Assembly (NCBI RefSeq): GCF_900116435.1
Contig: NZ_FPAZ01000005.1
Coordinates: forward strand, 1 to 64,000
DNA: 64,000 nt
DNA from: Pseudoalteromonas lipolytica
GTDB lineage: Bacteria; Pseudomonadota; Gammaproteobacteria; Enterobacterales; Alteromonadaceae
Direction: 5' to 3'
The notes under the pieces are model-generated. The model did no database searches and was not told where the DNA came from. It saw only the letters and a program-made list of their open reading frames with translations. Both the position numbers and the translations under genes were made by a program. Below are positions 17,198-27,776 of this stretch, piece by piece. Within the stretch, counting starts at the first letter, position 1. Each line of letters starts with the position of its first letter.

Positions 17198-18133
17198 ATG
17201 ACAGCGCAATTTGAACATGTCTCTGTACTGATGGAAGAAACCATAAATGCTTTGGACATAAAGCCCGAAGGTATTTACATGGATGGCACATTTGGTCGCG
17301 GTGGACACTCAGGACAAATTTTAGCGCGTCTAAATGATCACGGTCGCTTACAAGCAATCGACCAAGATCCGCAAGCTATTAAAGCTGCCGAAAAATTTGC
17401 TGATGATGCCCGTTTTTCAATTGCTCATACCCGTTTTTCTAATTTAAAAACGGTGGCGGAAGACAATGACTTAATTGGTAAAGTCGATGGCATTTTATTA
17501 GACATTGGTGTGTCATCACCTCAACTAGACGATGCAGAACGCGGTTTTAGTTTCATGAAAGATGGCCCGCTTGATATGCGCATGGACCCAACCAGTGGTC
17601 GCAGTGCTGCACAGTGGTTAGCCGAAGCGGAACTTGAAGACATTACCCATGTGATCAAAACCTTTGGTGAAGAAAAATTTGGTCGTCGTATTGCTCATAA
17701 AATTATTGAAACTCGCGAGCACACACCGATTACGAGTACCAAACAATTGGCTGATTTAGTTGATCAAGCCGTGCCAGTAAAAGATAAACATAAGCACCCT
17801 GCAACACGCACCTTTCAGGCGATTCGAATTTATATCAACAGTGAGCTCGAAGAAATTCAAACGGCGCTTCAAGCTGCTGTTGAAGTATTAAAGCCGGGTG
17901 GACGGCTGGTGGTTATTTCGTTCCACTCACTCGAAGATCGTATTGTTAAGCAGTTTATTAAGAAACAGAGTAAGGGAGAGGCGATACCCAGAGGTCTGCC
18001 TTTAACAGATGCACAAATAAATAAAAACCTGACGTTAAAAGCAGTGGGTAAAGCCATTAAGCCGAGCAAGGAAGAAATTGAATTAAATCCTCGTTCGCGC
18101 AGCTCGGTGCTAAGGGTTGCACAGAGGTTGTAA
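17198..18133 (+). CDS. rsmH: 16S rRNA (cytosine1402-N4)-methyltransferase RsmH (MraW)
   Basis: This 311-residue SAM-dependent methyltransferase has the motif I segment [10 protein letters not shown] (residues 29-38), AIDQDPQAI (about 54-62), [13 protein letters not shown] (near 104-116), and [20 protein letters not shown] (near 236-255). It methylates the base of C1402 in 16S rRNA, the same nucleotide whose ribose RsmI (3901) modifies. The stop and the ftsL start share one base (TAATG), so translation is probably coupled. Confidence 0.97.
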   Translation: MTAQFEHVSVLMEETINALDIKPEGIYMDGTFGRGGHSGQILARLNDHGRLQAIDQDPQAIKAAEKFADDARFSIAHTRFSNLKTVAEDNDLIGKVDGILLDIGVSSPQLDDAERGFSFMKDGPLDMRMDPTSGRSAAQWLAEAELEDITHVIKTFGEEKFGRRIAHKIIETREHTPITSTKQLADLVDQAVPVKDKHKHPATRTFQAIRIYINSELEEIQTALQAAVEVLKPGGRLVVISFHSLEDRIVKQFIKKQSKGEAIPRGLPLTDAQINKNLTLKAVGKAIKPSKEEIELNPRSRSSVLRVAQRL

Positions 18134-18459
18134 TGAAAGCAAAAGCGACACATCGCCAACCAAATTTATTTTTAGAGATTTTCAAAGGCCTAGGAGCTAA
18201 TAAGCTGACCTTGGCCTTGTTGGTTGTGATTCTCGCATCGAGCTTGAGTGTCGTGCAGGTAACTCACTTAGCTCGTCAACAGTTAATAGAACAAGATAAG
18301 TTATTGCAAGAGCGTGATGAACTAGACCTTGAATGGCGCTACTTGTTGGTAGAAGAAGAGTTTTATTCACAGCATGCACGTATCGAAGAAGTTGCAACCA
18401 TGCAATTAGAAATGAAACGGCCAACCAGCCAAGACGAAAAGGTGGTAATACTGCAATGA
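18133..18459 (+). CDS. ftsL: Cell division protein FtsL
   Basis: This 108-residue bitopic inner-membrane protein has a short cytoplasmic N terminus (about 25 residues), a membrane helix LTLALLVVILASSLSVVQV (about 27-45) and a periplasmic leucine-zipper-like coiled coil (HLARQQLIEQDKLLQERDEL in heptads). It forms a complex with FtsQ and FtsB that activates FtsWI. ftsB is not in this window, as in E. coli where it lies elsewhere. The stop overlaps the ftsI start (ATGA, 4 bases). Confidence 0.93.
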   Translation: MKAKATHRQPNLFLEIFKGLGANKLTLALLVVILASSLSVVQVTHLARQQLIEQDKLLQERDELDLEWRYLLVEEEFYSQHARIEEVATMQLEMKRPTSQDEKVVILQ

Positions 18460-20273
18460 TAAGCAGAAGGAAAAAGCCAACTAATACCTTGATCACATGG
18501 CGCTTTATGCTGGTGTGCTCGGTTGTATTTTTAGTCTTTATGACGCTGGTAGCGCGTGCCGCATTTTTGCAAGTAATTGAACCAGACAAAGCGCGTTCAG
18601 AAAGTGATAAACGCACAGTACGTGTTGAAAAACAACATGTACAACGCGGTATGATCTTTGATCGCAATGGCAAAGAGCTGGCGGTAAGTGTGCCTGTGGT
18701 TAGTGTGTATGCAGACCCCAAAGCCTTGCATAAATCGTTGGTCAGCAAAGTGCTTCGCCAAGCGCGTAAAAATGGTGAAGATCAAAATGCACTGGCAGAG
18801 AACACCGCAGAATTAAATAGACGCATTGCCGCTTATTACAGCAATGATATTCGTTGGCGTGAGCTGGCGGATGTACTGCGTATTGAGCCAACTAAAATCA
18901 ATGCGCGCCTGCGCGATAATCCGAAACGCCGATTTGTATATTTAAAGCGTCAGGTAACGCCTGCGGTTGCTAATTATATTGGTGATTTACGTTTGCCTGG
19001 TATTCATTTACTCGACGAATCAAAACGTTATTATCCTGCTGGCGAAGTGACTGCGCACGTGATTGGTTTTACCAATATAGATGGAAATGGTATCGAAGGA
19101 ATTGAAAAGTTATACGAGCAGCAATTAACGGGTGTTGAAGGCCAGCGTACTATTCGTAAAGATGCCCAAGGCCGCGAGGTTGAAGTACTTGATGAGCGTG
19201 AGCGTGTAGAACCAGAGAATATCCATTTAAGTATTGACCAACGTATTCAAGCCATTGCTTATAAAGCGGTGAAGTCAGCCGTATTATCTTACAAAGCAAC
19301 ATCGGGCTCGGCTATGGTCGTAGATGTAAAAACCGGTGAAGTACTGGCAATGGTTAATAGCCCTTCATTCAACCCTAATAATTTAACAGATGCAGCACCA
19401 CACAAGCGTCGTAATCGTGCTATTACCGATTTGTTTGAACCGGGTTCGACTGTTAAGCCACTAGCCATTTTGGCTGGTTTAGACTACGGCTCAATCCAAC
19501 CGGATGAAATTATTGATACTTACCCTGGCTGGATGCGCGTTGGCGGCAGTTTAGTACAAGACACGCGTAATCACGGCGAAATGAGCTTAAGAGAAATCTT
19601 AAAGTACTCAAGTAATATGGGTGTGACGAAGGTCAGCCAAACCGTACCGAAAGACTATTTTGTGGGCCTTTATGAAAAAGTTGGCTTTGGCAGTGACAGC
19701 GGCACCGGAATGGTCGGTGAAAGCAGTGGCTTATTTTATCCACACCGTCGTTGGTCTGATCACGAAATTGCCGCTTTATCGTTTGGTTATAACTTAGCGG
19801 TAAGCACGGCACAAATGGCGCGTTTTTATGCCATGTTAGGGTCGGGTGGCGTTATGCGTCCTTTGACTGTGCTGAAGCAAGATTCAATTCCTGAAGGCGA
19901 GCGTGTTTTTCAACAAAAGGATGTTGAAGCCGTTGTTCACATGATGGAAAGTGTATTTGAAAAAGGCGGTACGGCACAAAAAGTTCACGTAGATGGCTAC
20001 CGTGCAGCGGGTAAAACAGGGACCTCTAAAAAGGCCGCTGTGGGTGGTTATGGTGACGAATATGTCGGTTATTTTGCAGGTATAGCGCCAGCCAGCAATC
20101 CTCGTTTAGCTGTTGTGGTAATGATAAATGAACCGGGTGGAGATGTTTATTATGGCGGAGCGACGGCAGGTCCTGCATTTGCAGAGATTGTCTCCAATGC
20201 CTTAAGAATTTTAAACGTCGCACCGGACAAAGATGCGGTTGCGTACGTGGAAGGCAAAGATAACGATGCGTGA
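18456..20273 (+). CDS. ftsI: Septal peptidoglycan transpeptidase FtsI (PBP3)
   Basis: The ATG at 18456, overlapping the ftsL stop, is the right start; the longer reading frame from 18333 only runs back into ftsL. The 605-residue protein has a cytoplasmic basic N terminus (MISRRKKP), one membrane helix (about 18-38), a pedestal domain and a transpeptidase domain with the active-site STVK (Ser331-Lys334), SSN (385-387) and KTGT (520-523). It cross-links septal peptidoglycan together with FtsW, whose gene is in the same cluster. It is the target of aztreonam-type beta-lactams in related bacteria. The murE start overlaps its last 8 bases. Confidence 0.97.
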   Translation: MISRRKKPTNTLITWRFMLVCSVVFLVFMTLVARAAFLQVIEPDKARSESDKRTVRVEKQHVQRGMIFDRNGKELAVSVPVVSVYADPKALHKSLVSKVLRQARKNGEDQNALAENTAELNRRIAAYYSNDIRWRELADVLRIEPTKINARLRDNPKRRFVYLKRQVTPAVANYIGDLRLPGIHLLDESKRYYPAGEVTAHVIGFTNIDGNGIEGIEKLYEQQLTGVEGQRTIRKDAQGREVEVLDERERVEPENIHLSIDQRIQAIAYKAVKSAVLSYKATSGSAMVVDVKTGEVLAMVNSPSFNPNNLTDAAPHKRRNRAITDLFEPGSTVKPLAILAGLDYGSIQPDEIIDTYPGWMRVGGSLVQDTRNHGEMSLREILKYSSNMGVTKVSQTVPKDYFVGLYEKVGFGSDSGTGMVGESSGLFYPHRRWSDHEIAALSFGYNLAVSTAQMARFYAMLGSGGVMRPLTVLKQDSIPEGERVFQQKDVEAVVHMMESVFEKGGTAQKVHVDGYRAAGKTGTSKKAAVGGYGDEYVGYFAGIAPASNPRLAVVVMINEPGGDVYYGGATAGPAFAEIVSNALRILNVAPDKDAVAYVEGKDNDA

Positions 20274-21744
20274 TTTAAAACCCATTCTTAATCATATTGA
20301 CGTGGAGGCTAATTCTTTATTAGTCAATCAACTGCGTCTAGATAGTCGCGATGTTCATCCCGGTGATGTATTTGTGGCAATTAAAGGCCATCAGCTTGAT
20401 GGCGGCCAGTTTATAAAGAAAGCCATTGAAAATGGTGCGGTTGCTGTGATTGCTGATCGCTTATGTGAGTTTGAAAGTCATTTCGAACCACTTTACTTAG
20501 TGTCTGACTTAGCTAAAAAGCTGCCAGCACTCGCTGCTGCATTCTACCAACAGCCCTCTGCTGAGTTAGATTTAGTGGGCGTAACAGGCACCAATGGCAA
20601 ATCAACAACGACGGCAATGATCGCGCATTTAGCGCAGCAATGTCATAAATCTGTAGCGGTTATTGGTACGCTGGGTTATGGTCACCCTGAACAGCTAACA
20701 CCCTTAGCCAATACCACTCCATCAACTGTTGATTTACAACGTATTTTATCTGAACTACGTGATCAACACATGAATGTGGTTGCAATGGAAGTTTCATCGC
20801 ATGGTCTGGTGCAACAGCGCGTTGATCATTGTCAGTTTAAAGCCGCCGTTTTTACCAATTTGTCGCGTGATCACTTAGATTATCATGGCACAATGGATGC
20901 GTATGGCGATGCCAAATTGATGTTGCTGCGTGATCATAATCCAGAAACTGTTGTGCTTAATCAAGACGATGCACAAGTCGAACAGTGGTTAGAAAAGTAC
21001 GACTTCAATAACCTAATTTGTTATGGCCATAAAAATTTAGCACCGAAAGGCGCACGCTATGTTTATTTTAGCGATGTCGTTTATAGCAACACCGGTATTT
21101 CGGCAACGTTCGAAACAAGCTGGGGTCACGCTGAGGTGCAATCTGCATTATTTGGTGAATTTAACCTCTATAACCTAGCAGCAGCAATGGCCACGCTATT
21201 AGGTATGGGTTACCCGCTTTCACAGTTAGTAGACGCATGTAAATCATTGCAACCGGTTGCTGGGCGCATGCAAGCGTTTAGCGCACCGGGTCAACCAACT
21301 TGTATTGTTGACTATGCACATACACCAGATGCACTTGCACTGGCATTGCAGGCTTTACAAAAGCATGTCCCCGGGGGCGTGAGCTGTGTGTTTGGTTGTG
21401 GCGGTGACCGCGATAAAGGCAAGCGTCCAATGATGGCAAAAGCGGCTGAAGGTAATGCTGATCGTATTATCGTCACCAGCGATAACCCACGCAGTGAAGA
21501 CCCAAATGCAATTATTGCTGACGTGGTCGCAGGACTTGAGCACCCAGAGCGCGCGCACTGCGAAGCAGACCGTGCTCGTGCAATTAGTTATGCAATAGAG
21601 CAAGCAAATGCCGATGATGTGATTCTTATTGCAGGCAAAGGCCATGAAGACTATCAAATTATTGGCGATCAGCGTATCGACTTCTGCGACCGCCAATATG
21701 TACAACAACAACTAAAAGAAAAATCGCAAGGGGCGCAGTTATGA
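20266..21744 (+). CDS. murE: UDP-MurNAc-tripeptide synthetase MurE (meso-DAP adding)
   Basis: The ATG at 20266, within the ftsI stop region, is chosen over 20233 because it gives the standard N terminus and dcw-type overlap; the protein is 492 residues. The Mur-ligase ATP site is GTNGKST (108-114). The DNPR motif at 406-409 marks ligases that add meso-diaminopimelate rather than lysine, as expected in a Gram-negative. It adds the third residue to UDP-MurNAc-L-Ala-D-Glu in the cytoplasm. The stop overlaps the murF start by 4 bases (ATGA). Confidence 0.97.
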   Translation: MRDLKPILNHIDVEANSLLVNQLRLDSRDVHPGDVFVAIKGHQLDGGQFIKKAIENGAVAVIADRLCEFESHFEPLYLVSDLAKKLPALAAAFYQQPSAELDLVGVTGTNGKSTTTAMIAHLAQQCHKSVAVIGTLGYGHPEQLTPLANTTPSTVDLQRILSELRDQHMNVVAMEVSSHGLVQQRVDHCQFKAAVFTNLSRDHLDYHGTMDAYGDAKLMLLRDHNPETVVLNQDDAQVEQWLEKYDFNNLICYGHKNLAPKGARYVYFSDVVYSNTGISATFETSWGHAEVQSALFGEFNLYNLAAAMATLLGMGYPLSQLVDACKSLQPVAGRMQAFSAPGQPTCIVDYAHTPDALALALQALQKHVPGGVSCVFGCGGDRDKGKRPMMAKAAEGNADRIIVTSDNPRSEDPNAIIADVVAGLEHPERAHCEADRARAISYAIEQANADDVILIAGKGHEDYQIIGDQRIDFCDRQYVQQQLKEKSQGAQL

Positions 21745-23129
21745 TCCCGATGGATTTTGATTGGCTAGCACAGGTTCTAGCAACCGATTACCACGGTGGT
21801 AATCACAAAGTGAAAAATATAAATACCGACACACGCACACTGTGCGAGGGTGAAGTATTTTTAGCATTACAAGGGCCTAACTTTGATGGCCATAAATTTG
21901 TAGCGCAAGCAAAAGAAAAAGGGGCGATTGCAGCCATTGTTGCGCGCCCTGTTAACGTTGATATTGTGCAGTTTGTTGTCGCAGATACTCGCATTGCGCT
22001 GGGTCATATTGGGGCGGCGGTGATGGCAGAAGTCTCACCAAAAACCATCGCAATAACAGGCAGTGTTGGTAAAACGACCGTAAAAGAAATGTGTGCAGCA
22101 ATTCTGTCAGGCCACGGTGAAGTGCTCTCGACTAAAGGCAACTTTAATAACGATATTGGTGTGCCGCTAACATTGTTGTGCCTTGAGCCTCAGCATGAAT
22201 ATGCCGTGATTGAATTGGGTGCTAATCATATTGGTGAGATTGCTTACACTGTTGCCATGACAAAACCAGATGTGGCTGTTGTGTGTAATGTTGCCGCGTC
22301 GCACTTAGAAGGTTTTGGCTCGTTACAAGGCGTAGCGACAGCGAAGGGTGAAATTTACGATGGCTTAAAACCGGATGGGGTTGCCATTGTTAATTGTGAT
22401 AGCGACTTTGCTGATTATTGGTTAGATAAACTGACTCACCGAACAGTAAAGCGTTTTTCTACCACACAACAGTTAGATTATTGGGCTGAAGATATAGTGC
22501 TTGATGAACAAGCGCGCGCTTCATTTATGCTGTGTACAACAGAGCACAAAGTCCCTGTAACGCTTGCTTTGCCTGGTAAGCACAATATTGCTAATGCGCT
22601 TATCGCTACCGCGTTAACCACTGAATTAGGTGTGAGTTTAGACAGTATTGCAACTGCGCTTGCATCCATGGGCGAAGTAAAGGGACGTGTTAACGTACTG
22701 AAAGTATCAGATAAGCTAACGGTAATTGATGATACTTACAACGCAAATGTGCAGTCAGTTAAAGCAGCCATTGATTTATTGAGCGATATGCCCGGACGCC
22801 GTATTTTCGCCTTGGGTGATATGGGCGAACTTGGTGAAGAAGCACGTTTTTATCACCAACAAGTGGGTGAGTATGCTCAGCAAAAGGGCATTGATGAACT
22901 TTACAGCCTTGGCGTATTGAGTAAGTCGGCCAGTGATGTTTTTGAAAAGCCAAATCGTCATTTCTCAAGCCGTGAGCAATTATTACAACAATTACAAAGT
23001 GTGCTCGCTGAATCTCAGCAAAAGACCACCATTGTAGTGAAAGGATCGCGAAGTTCTCGTATGGAACTTGTGGTAGCAGATTTAGTTAACAGCCAGCAAG
23101 ATGGCAACAATGGGGTAACGTCATGTTAG
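21741..23129 (+). CDS. murF: UDP-MurNAc-pentapeptide synthetase MurF
   Basis: This 462-residue Mur ligase has the N-terminal [18 protein letters not shown] segment (about 28-45) that binds the UDP-substrate and the ATP-binding GSVGKTT (107-113). It adds D-Ala-D-Ala, made by Ddl from the same cluster, to complete the pentapeptide. [10 protein letters not shown] near residue 356 is the conserved C-terminal block. It overlaps murE by 4 bases and mraY by 7. Confidence 0.97.
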   Translation: MIPMDFDWLAQVLATDYHGGNHKVKNINTDTRTLCEGEVFLALQGPNFDGHKFVAQAKEKGAIAAIVARPVNVDIVQFVVADTRIALGHIGAAVMAEVSPKTIAITGSVGKTTVKEMCAAILSGHGEVLSTKGNFNNDIGVPLTLLCLEPQHEYAVIELGANHIGEIAYTVAMTKPDVAVVCNVAASHLEGFGSLQGVATAKGEIYDGLKPDGVAIVNCDSDFADYWLDKLTHRTVKRFSTTQQLDYWAEDIVLDEQARASFMLCTTEHKVPVTLALPGKHNIANALIATALTTELGVSLDSIATALASMGEVKGRVNVLKVSDKLTVIDDTYNANVQSVKAAIDLLSDMPGRRIFALGDMGELGEEARFYHQQVGEYAQQKGIDELYSLGVLSKSASDVFEKPNRHFSSREQLLQQLQSVLAESQQKTTIVVKGSRSSRMELVVADLVNSQQDGNNGVTSC

Positions 23130-24205
23130 TGTGGTTGGCAGAGTATTTAACACAGTATTACAGCGGCTTTAATGTGTTTTCATACCTGACGCTGCGAGCG
23201 ATTTTAGGTATTTTAACCGCCTTACTTATTTCACTTTATTATGGCCCTAAGCTTATTCGCGGTTTACAAAAAATGCAGATTGGTCAAGTGGTTCGCCATG
23301 ATGGTCCGGAATCTCATCTGTCTAAAAAAGGCACGCCTACTATGGGCGGAATTTTGATTCTTGGTGCGATTTTTACCAGTACGCTGTTGTGGGCTGATTT
23401 ATCAAATAAATATGTGTGGGCAACGTTATTTGTTGTGGGATCATTAGGCGTAGTGGGCTTTATTGATGACTACCGTAAAGTAATTCGTAAAGACCCCAAA
23501 GGTCTCATCGCTAAGTGGAAGTACTTTTGGCAGTCAGTGATCGCCTTAGTTGTGGCAAGCGCACTTTATTTTACTGCGCAGCAAGGCACTGAAACATCGT
23601 TAGTAGTGCCGTTTTTTAAAGATGTACTGCCACAACTTGGCTTGTTTTATATCGTCATGACTTACTTTGTTATTGTCGGCACATCTAACGCGGTAAACCT
23701 AACGGATGGGCTTGACGGTTTAGCAATCGTTCCGACTATTTTAGTCGCGTCGGCTCTGGCCATTATTGCTTATTTAACGGGTAACGTGAATTTCTCTAGC
23801 TACTTACATATTCCTCATTTACCGCTGGCAAGCGAACTGGTTGTGGTGTGCACCGCGATTGTGGGTGCAGGGCTTGGTTTCTTATGGTTTAACACATACC
23901 CAGCACAAGTATTTATGGGCGATGTGGGCTCGCTTGCGCTTGGCGGCGCACTGGGCATTATTGCGGTATTAGTTCGCCAAGAATTAGTGCTCATTATTAT
24001 GGGCGGTGTGTTTGTGATGGAAGCTTTATCGGTAATTTTACAAGTCGGTTCATATAAGTTACGTGGGCAGCGCATTTTTAGAATGGCGCCTATTCATCAC
24101 CATTATGAGTTAAAGGGATGGCCAGAACCACGTGTGATTGTGCGCTTTTGGATTATTTCGATTGTGCTCGTGCTTGCGGGCCTTGCGACATTGAAGATCA
24201 GGTAA
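23123..24205 (+). CDS. mraY: Phospho-MurNAc-pentapeptide translocase MraY
   Basis: This 360-residue inner-membrane enzyme has ten predicted membrane helices. Catalytic signatures are FIDDYRK (Asp115-Asp116), [10 protein letters not shown] (about 192-201) and APIHHHYEL near the C-terminal end. It transfers phospho-MurNAc-pentapeptide to undecaprenyl phosphate to give lipid I. The length is the same as E. coli MraY. The stop codon directly abuts the murD start. Confidence 0.97.
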   Translation: MLVWLAEYLTQYYSGFNVFSYLTLRAILGILTALLISLYYGPKLIRGLQKMQIGQVVRHDGPESHLSKKGTPTMGGILILGAIFTSTLLWADLSNKYVWATLFVVGSLGVVGFIDDYRKVIRKDPKGLIAKWKYFWQSVIALVVASALYFTAQQGTETSLVVPFFKDVLPQLGLFYIVMTYFVIVGTSNAVNLTDGLDGLAIVPTILVASALAIIAYLTGNVNFSSYLHIPHLPLASELVVVCTAIVGAGLGFLWFNTYPAQVFMGDVGSLALGGALGIIAVLVRQELVLIIMGGVFVMEALSVILQVGSYKLRGQRIFRMAPIHHHYELKGWPEPRVIVRFWIISIVLVLAGLATLKIR

Positions 24206-25531
24206 ATGACAGTAATTAACGAGATTAAAAATAAACACATAACAGTGCTCGGACTCGGTGTAACCGGTCTGGGCATTGTGCGTTTTTTATTGTCTCAGAA
24301 TATTCAGCCAAAGGTTGTGGATAGCCGAGAGCAGCCGCCAGGTGCTGATTGGCTAGCTGAGCATGCGAGTGAGCTGGTTACCCACTTTGGTGATTTAGAT
24401 AATGCAGCGCTTAGCAATACCGACATCATTATTATCAGCCCTGGGCTTAGTTTAACAACGCCAGCAGTCGCAAAAGCAATGGCTGCGGGGGTGGAAGTGA
24501 TTGGTGATGTTGAGCTCTTCGCGCGCTTAACAGATAAGCCTATTGTGGCAGTGACGGGGTCAAACGGAAAATCAACCGTGGTGACGCTGGCATTTGAGGT
24601 ACTCAAAGCTGCGGGTTATAAAGTGGGCCTTGGCGGTAATATAGGCACAGCTGTACTTGATTTATTCGCGCATGACTACGATGTTTTTGTGCTTGAGTTA
24701 TCCAGTTTTCAGCTTGATACCACCCAGAGCTTAAAAGCACACAGTGCGTGTGTACTCAATGTCAGTGAAGATCATTTAGATCGCTACCCAAGCTATCAAG
24801 CTTATATCGACTCGAAGCAACGTATCTATAATGGCGCAGCGCTTTGTGTTGTGAATGCCATTGATGCGGCAACACACACTGCAAAGCAGCCGCAGTTAAG
24901 CTTTGCACTTCGTAATGCCGATTACTCTTTAGTTGATCAACAGGGTGAACAATATTTTGCAGCACAAGGTAAGCCTCTGTTACCTGTAAGCAGCTTAAAT
25001 GTTGTGGGCACGCATAATCAACAAAATGCATTGGCAGTGATGGCGTTATTAAGCCCATTTGAAATCACAGCCGAGCACTATCAGCAAGCATTTAGTGCCT
25101 TTACTGGACTTGCGCACCGGTGTCAGTTTGTCGCTGAAATTAGTGGTGTAAAGTATTTTAATGACTCAAAAGCAACGAATGTTGGCGCGACTATCGCCGC
25201 AATTGAAAGCCTAGCTGATCAAGCTAAGCAATTAGTTGTCATTGCCGGTGGCGATGCGAAGGGGGCTGATTTAGATGCCCTAAAACCGTATTTGAACGAC
25301 AAAGTAAAAGCCTTGGTCTGCTTTGGTAAAGATGCAAAAGCATTAGTGGCGCTTTCAGATAAAGGCCACCTTACTAGCAACATGCATGAAGCAGTGCTAC
25401 TTGCAAAACAGCTGAGTGATCAGGGCGATATCGTATTGCTTGCCCCCGCTTGTGCCAGCATAGATATGTATAACAACTATATGCAGCGTGGGGATGACTT
25501 TACCCAGTGCGTATTGGCGGAGGCAGTATGA
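24206..25531 (+). CDS. murD: UDP-MurNAc-L-Ala:D-Glu ligase MurD
   Basis: This 441-residue Mur ligase has an N-terminal Rossmann-like domain (VLGLGVTGLGIVRFLL, 14-29), the ATP site GSNGKST (118-124), LNVSEDHLDRYPSY (near 188) and the C-terminal FNDSKATN block. It adds D-glutamate as the second residue. It follows mraY without a gap and overlaps ftsW by 4 bases (ATGA). Confidence 0.97.
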   Translation: MTVINEIKNKHITVLGLGVTGLGIVRFLLSQNIQPKVVDSREQPPGADWLAEHASELVTHFGDLDNAALSNTDIIIISPGLSLTTPAVAKAMAAGVEVIGDVELFARLTDKPIVAVTGSNGKSTVVTLAFEVLKAAGYKVGLGGNIGTAVLDLFAHDYDVFVLELSSFQLDTTQSLKAHSACVLNVSEDHLDRYPSYQAYIDSKQRIYNGAALCVVNAIDAATHTAKQPQLSFALRNADYSLVDQQGEQYFAAQGKPLLPVSSLNVVGTHNQQNALAVMALLSPFEITAEHYQQAFSAFTGLAHRCQFVAEISGVKYFNDSKATNVGATIAAIESLADQAKQLVVIAGGDAKGADLDALKPYLNDKVKALVCFGKDAKALVALSDKGHLTSNMHEAVLLAKQLSDQGDIVLLAPACASIDMYNNYMQRGDDFTQCVLAEAV

Positions 25532-26703
25532 TTGCATTTGCTGATATTCGTGACGCGCTTACACCTAAACAATCTGCACAACTTTATGATGTGCCGTTGA
25601 TGTATTGCATGTTGATGTTGATTGGGGTTGGCTTTGTGATGGTGACCAGTGCATCGATGCCTACTGCTGAGCGTTTATTTGATAATCCTTATCACATCAT
25701 TATTCGCCATAGCATGTTCTTAATTATGGGCTTTTTCTTATTCTGGATAGCCACCAATGTCCCAATGGATTGGTGGAAACGCAGTAACCCTTATTTACTC
25801 TTGCTGGGCTTAGCTTTACTGGTACTGGTATTGATAGTTGGTCGTGAGGTCAATGGTGCAAAGCGCTGGATACCAGTAGGACCCATTGGTTTTCAGGTAG
25901 CAGAAGCCGCTAAGCTGTATTTTTTTAGTTATATTGCTGGCTACTTAGTGCGTAAGCGCGCAGAAGTGCAAGAAAACCTGAAAGGCTTCTTTAAGCCGTT
26001 AGCCGTGTTTGGTGTGTATGCTTTATTGATATTGATGCAGCCTGACTTAGGCACCGTAGTGGTTCTGTTTGTTACGACGGTGGGCTTGCTCTTTCTTGCG
26101 GGTGCAAAACTATGGCAATTCTTTGGTCTTATATTAACGGGGATTGCTGCGGTAGTCGTGCTGATTATTGCTGAACCTTACCGTATGGCACGTGTTACAG
26201 GCTTTCTTGAACCTTGGGAAGACCCGTTCGGAAAAGGTTACCAATTAGTACAGTCGCTAATGGCATACAGTCAAGGTGGCTGGTTTGGTCAAGGCTTAGG
26301 TAATAGTGTGCAAAAGCTACAGTACCTTCCCGAAGCACACAATGACTTTATCTTCGCTGTTATAGGTGAAGAGCTAGGGTTTTTTGGGGTGTTAAGTATT
26401 TTAGTGGTGCTTGCAATATTTGTTTTTAGAGCCTTGCTTATTGGTCAAAAAGCGTTGAAGTGCGGTAAAGAGTATGAAGGTTATTTTGCCTTTGCGATTG
26501 GTATTTGGTTTGCCTTTCAAACCATGGTAAATGTCGGCGCAAGTGCGGGGATCTTACCGACCAAAGGCTTAACCTTGCCGTTTATTTCGTACGGTGGTTC
26601 TAGTTTATTAATTATGACCATCGCAACAGGTGTACTTTTGCGAATTGATTTTGAAACCAAAATGGCGACAAAGCAAGCTACCTCACGCGGAGGCAAACGA
26701 TGA
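25528..26703 (+). CDS. ftsW: Septal peptidoglycan glycosyltransferase FtsW (SEDS family)
   Basis: The ATG at 25528 overlaps the murD stop and has ggcggagg before it, so it is preferred to 25507; the protein is 391 residues. It has ten predicted membrane helices of the SEDS family, with conserved VGREVNGAKRWI and the extracellular loop PEAHNDFIFAVIGEELGF that contains catalytic-type acidic residues. FtsW polymerises lipid II at the septum in a complex with FtsI. It overlaps murG by 4 bases. Confidence 0.96.
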   Translation: MIAFADIRDALTPKQSAQLYDVPLMYCMLMLIGVGFVMVTSASMPTAERLFDNPYHIIIRHSMFLIMGFFLFWIATNVPMDWWKRSNPYLLLLGLALLVLVLIVGREVNGAKRWIPVGPIGFQVAEAAKLYFFSYIAGYLVRKRAEVQENLKGFFKPLAVFGVYALLILMQPDLGTVVVLFVTTVGLLFLAGAKLWQFFGLILTGIAAVVVLIIAEPYRMARVTGFLEPWEDPFGKGYQLVQSLMAYSQGGWFGQGLGNSVQKLQYLPEAHNDFIFAVIGEELGFFGVLSILVVLAIFVFRALLIGQKALKCGKEYEGYFAFAIGIWFAFQTMVNVGASAGILPTKGLTLPFISYGGSSLLIMTIATGVLLRIDFETKMATKQATSRGGKR

Positions 26704-27776
26704 GTAAAAAATTACTTGTAGTTGCTGGTGGCACCGGTGGGCATATTTTCCCTGGTATTGCGGTTGCAGATTTTTTAAAGCAGCAAGGTTGGCAAGTAAG
26801 CTGGATTGGAACACCCGATAGAATGGAAGCCAATGTTGTGCCCAAACACAATATTGAAATTGACTTTATTAACGTAAAAGGTGTGCGCGGTAACGGTATA
26901 AAGCGCTTGATTAAAGCCCCTTTTATGGTGATAAATGCCATTTTGCAGGCGCGTAAAATTTTAAAAGCGCAAAAGCCTGATGTCGTACTCGCCATGGGCG
27001 GCTATGTGACAGGCCCAACAGGAATTGCCGCAAAAAGCTTAGGGATCCCTCTGGTTATTCATGAACAGAATGCAGTGGCAGGTATGAGTAACCGTTGGTT
27101 AGCAAAGTGTGCGAATAAGGTTTTGGCTGCTTTTCCTTCGGCTTTTGCTAAAGGGCAGTGTGAAATCGTTGGTAACCCAGTGCGCGCTAGTGTTGCGACG
27201 GTAACGGCTAAGCAAACGCAAACGCCGATTAATGTGCTAGTGGTTGGTGGTTCGCTGGGGGCGCAAGTATTGAATCAGACTTTACCGGCTGTATTCAGTG
27301 AGCTTTCAGCGCAAACAACGCTTAATATATGGCACCAAACGGGTAAAAATAATGAACCTAATGTCACCGCGAGCTATCAACAGTTAGGGTTAGCTGATTT
27401 TAGCAAAGTGACTGAATTTATTGATGATATGGATAGCGCTTATCAATGGGCCGATTTGGTAATTTGCCGTGCTGGTGCATTGACAGTAAGTGAAATCGCT
27501 GCGGCGGGTCGAATGGCTCTATTTGTGCCGTTTCCACATGCAGTGGATGACCATCAAACGGCTAATGCAGGGTATTTAGTCGCCGCGCAAGCCGCTTTGC
27601 TGATGCCGCAAAGTGAGTTTACAAAAGATGCGGTTGTGAATGTGTTATCACCTTACTTAAACGCACCAGAAAAAATTTCAACTATGGCAAGTAAAGCGAA
27701 ACAGCTTGCCATTTTAGATGCCACAGCCAATGTTGCGAAGTGCTGTGAGCAGCTAGCAAATAGAAGAGATAAGTAG
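26700..27776 (+). CDS. murG: UDP-GlcNAc:lipid I N-acetylglucosaminyltransferase MurG
   Basis: This 358-residue GT28 enzyme has [10 protein letters not shown] (residues 10-19), the first glycine loop for lipid I. It also has [17 protein letters not shown] (about 180-196) and [18 protein letters not shown] (about 258-275), which bind UDP-GlcNAc. It converts lipid I to lipid II on the inner face of the inner membrane. Its stop shares a base with the murC GTG codon (TAGTG). Confidence 0.97.
   Translation: MSKKLLVVAGGTGGHIFPGIAVADFLKQQGWQVSWIGTPDRMEANVVPKHNIEIDFINVKGVRGNGIKRLIKAPFMVINAILQARKILKAQKPDVVLAMGGYVTGPTGIAAKSLGIPLVIHEQNAVAGMSNRWLAKCANKVLAAFPSAFAKGQCEIVGNPVRASVATVTAKQTQTPINVLVVGGSLGAQVLNQTLPAVFSELSAQTTLNIWHQTGKNNEPNVTASYQQLGLADFSKVTEFIDDMDSAYQWADLVICRAGALTVSEIAAAGRMALFVPFPHAVDDHQTANAGYLVAAQAALLMPQSEFTKDAVVNVLSPYLNAPEKISTMASKAKQLAILDATANVAKCCEQLANRRDK

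Noticed and set aside
18197..18748. 183-residue minus-strand frame opposite ftsL/ftsI
   Set aside because: Antisense shadow; both opposite genes are certain.
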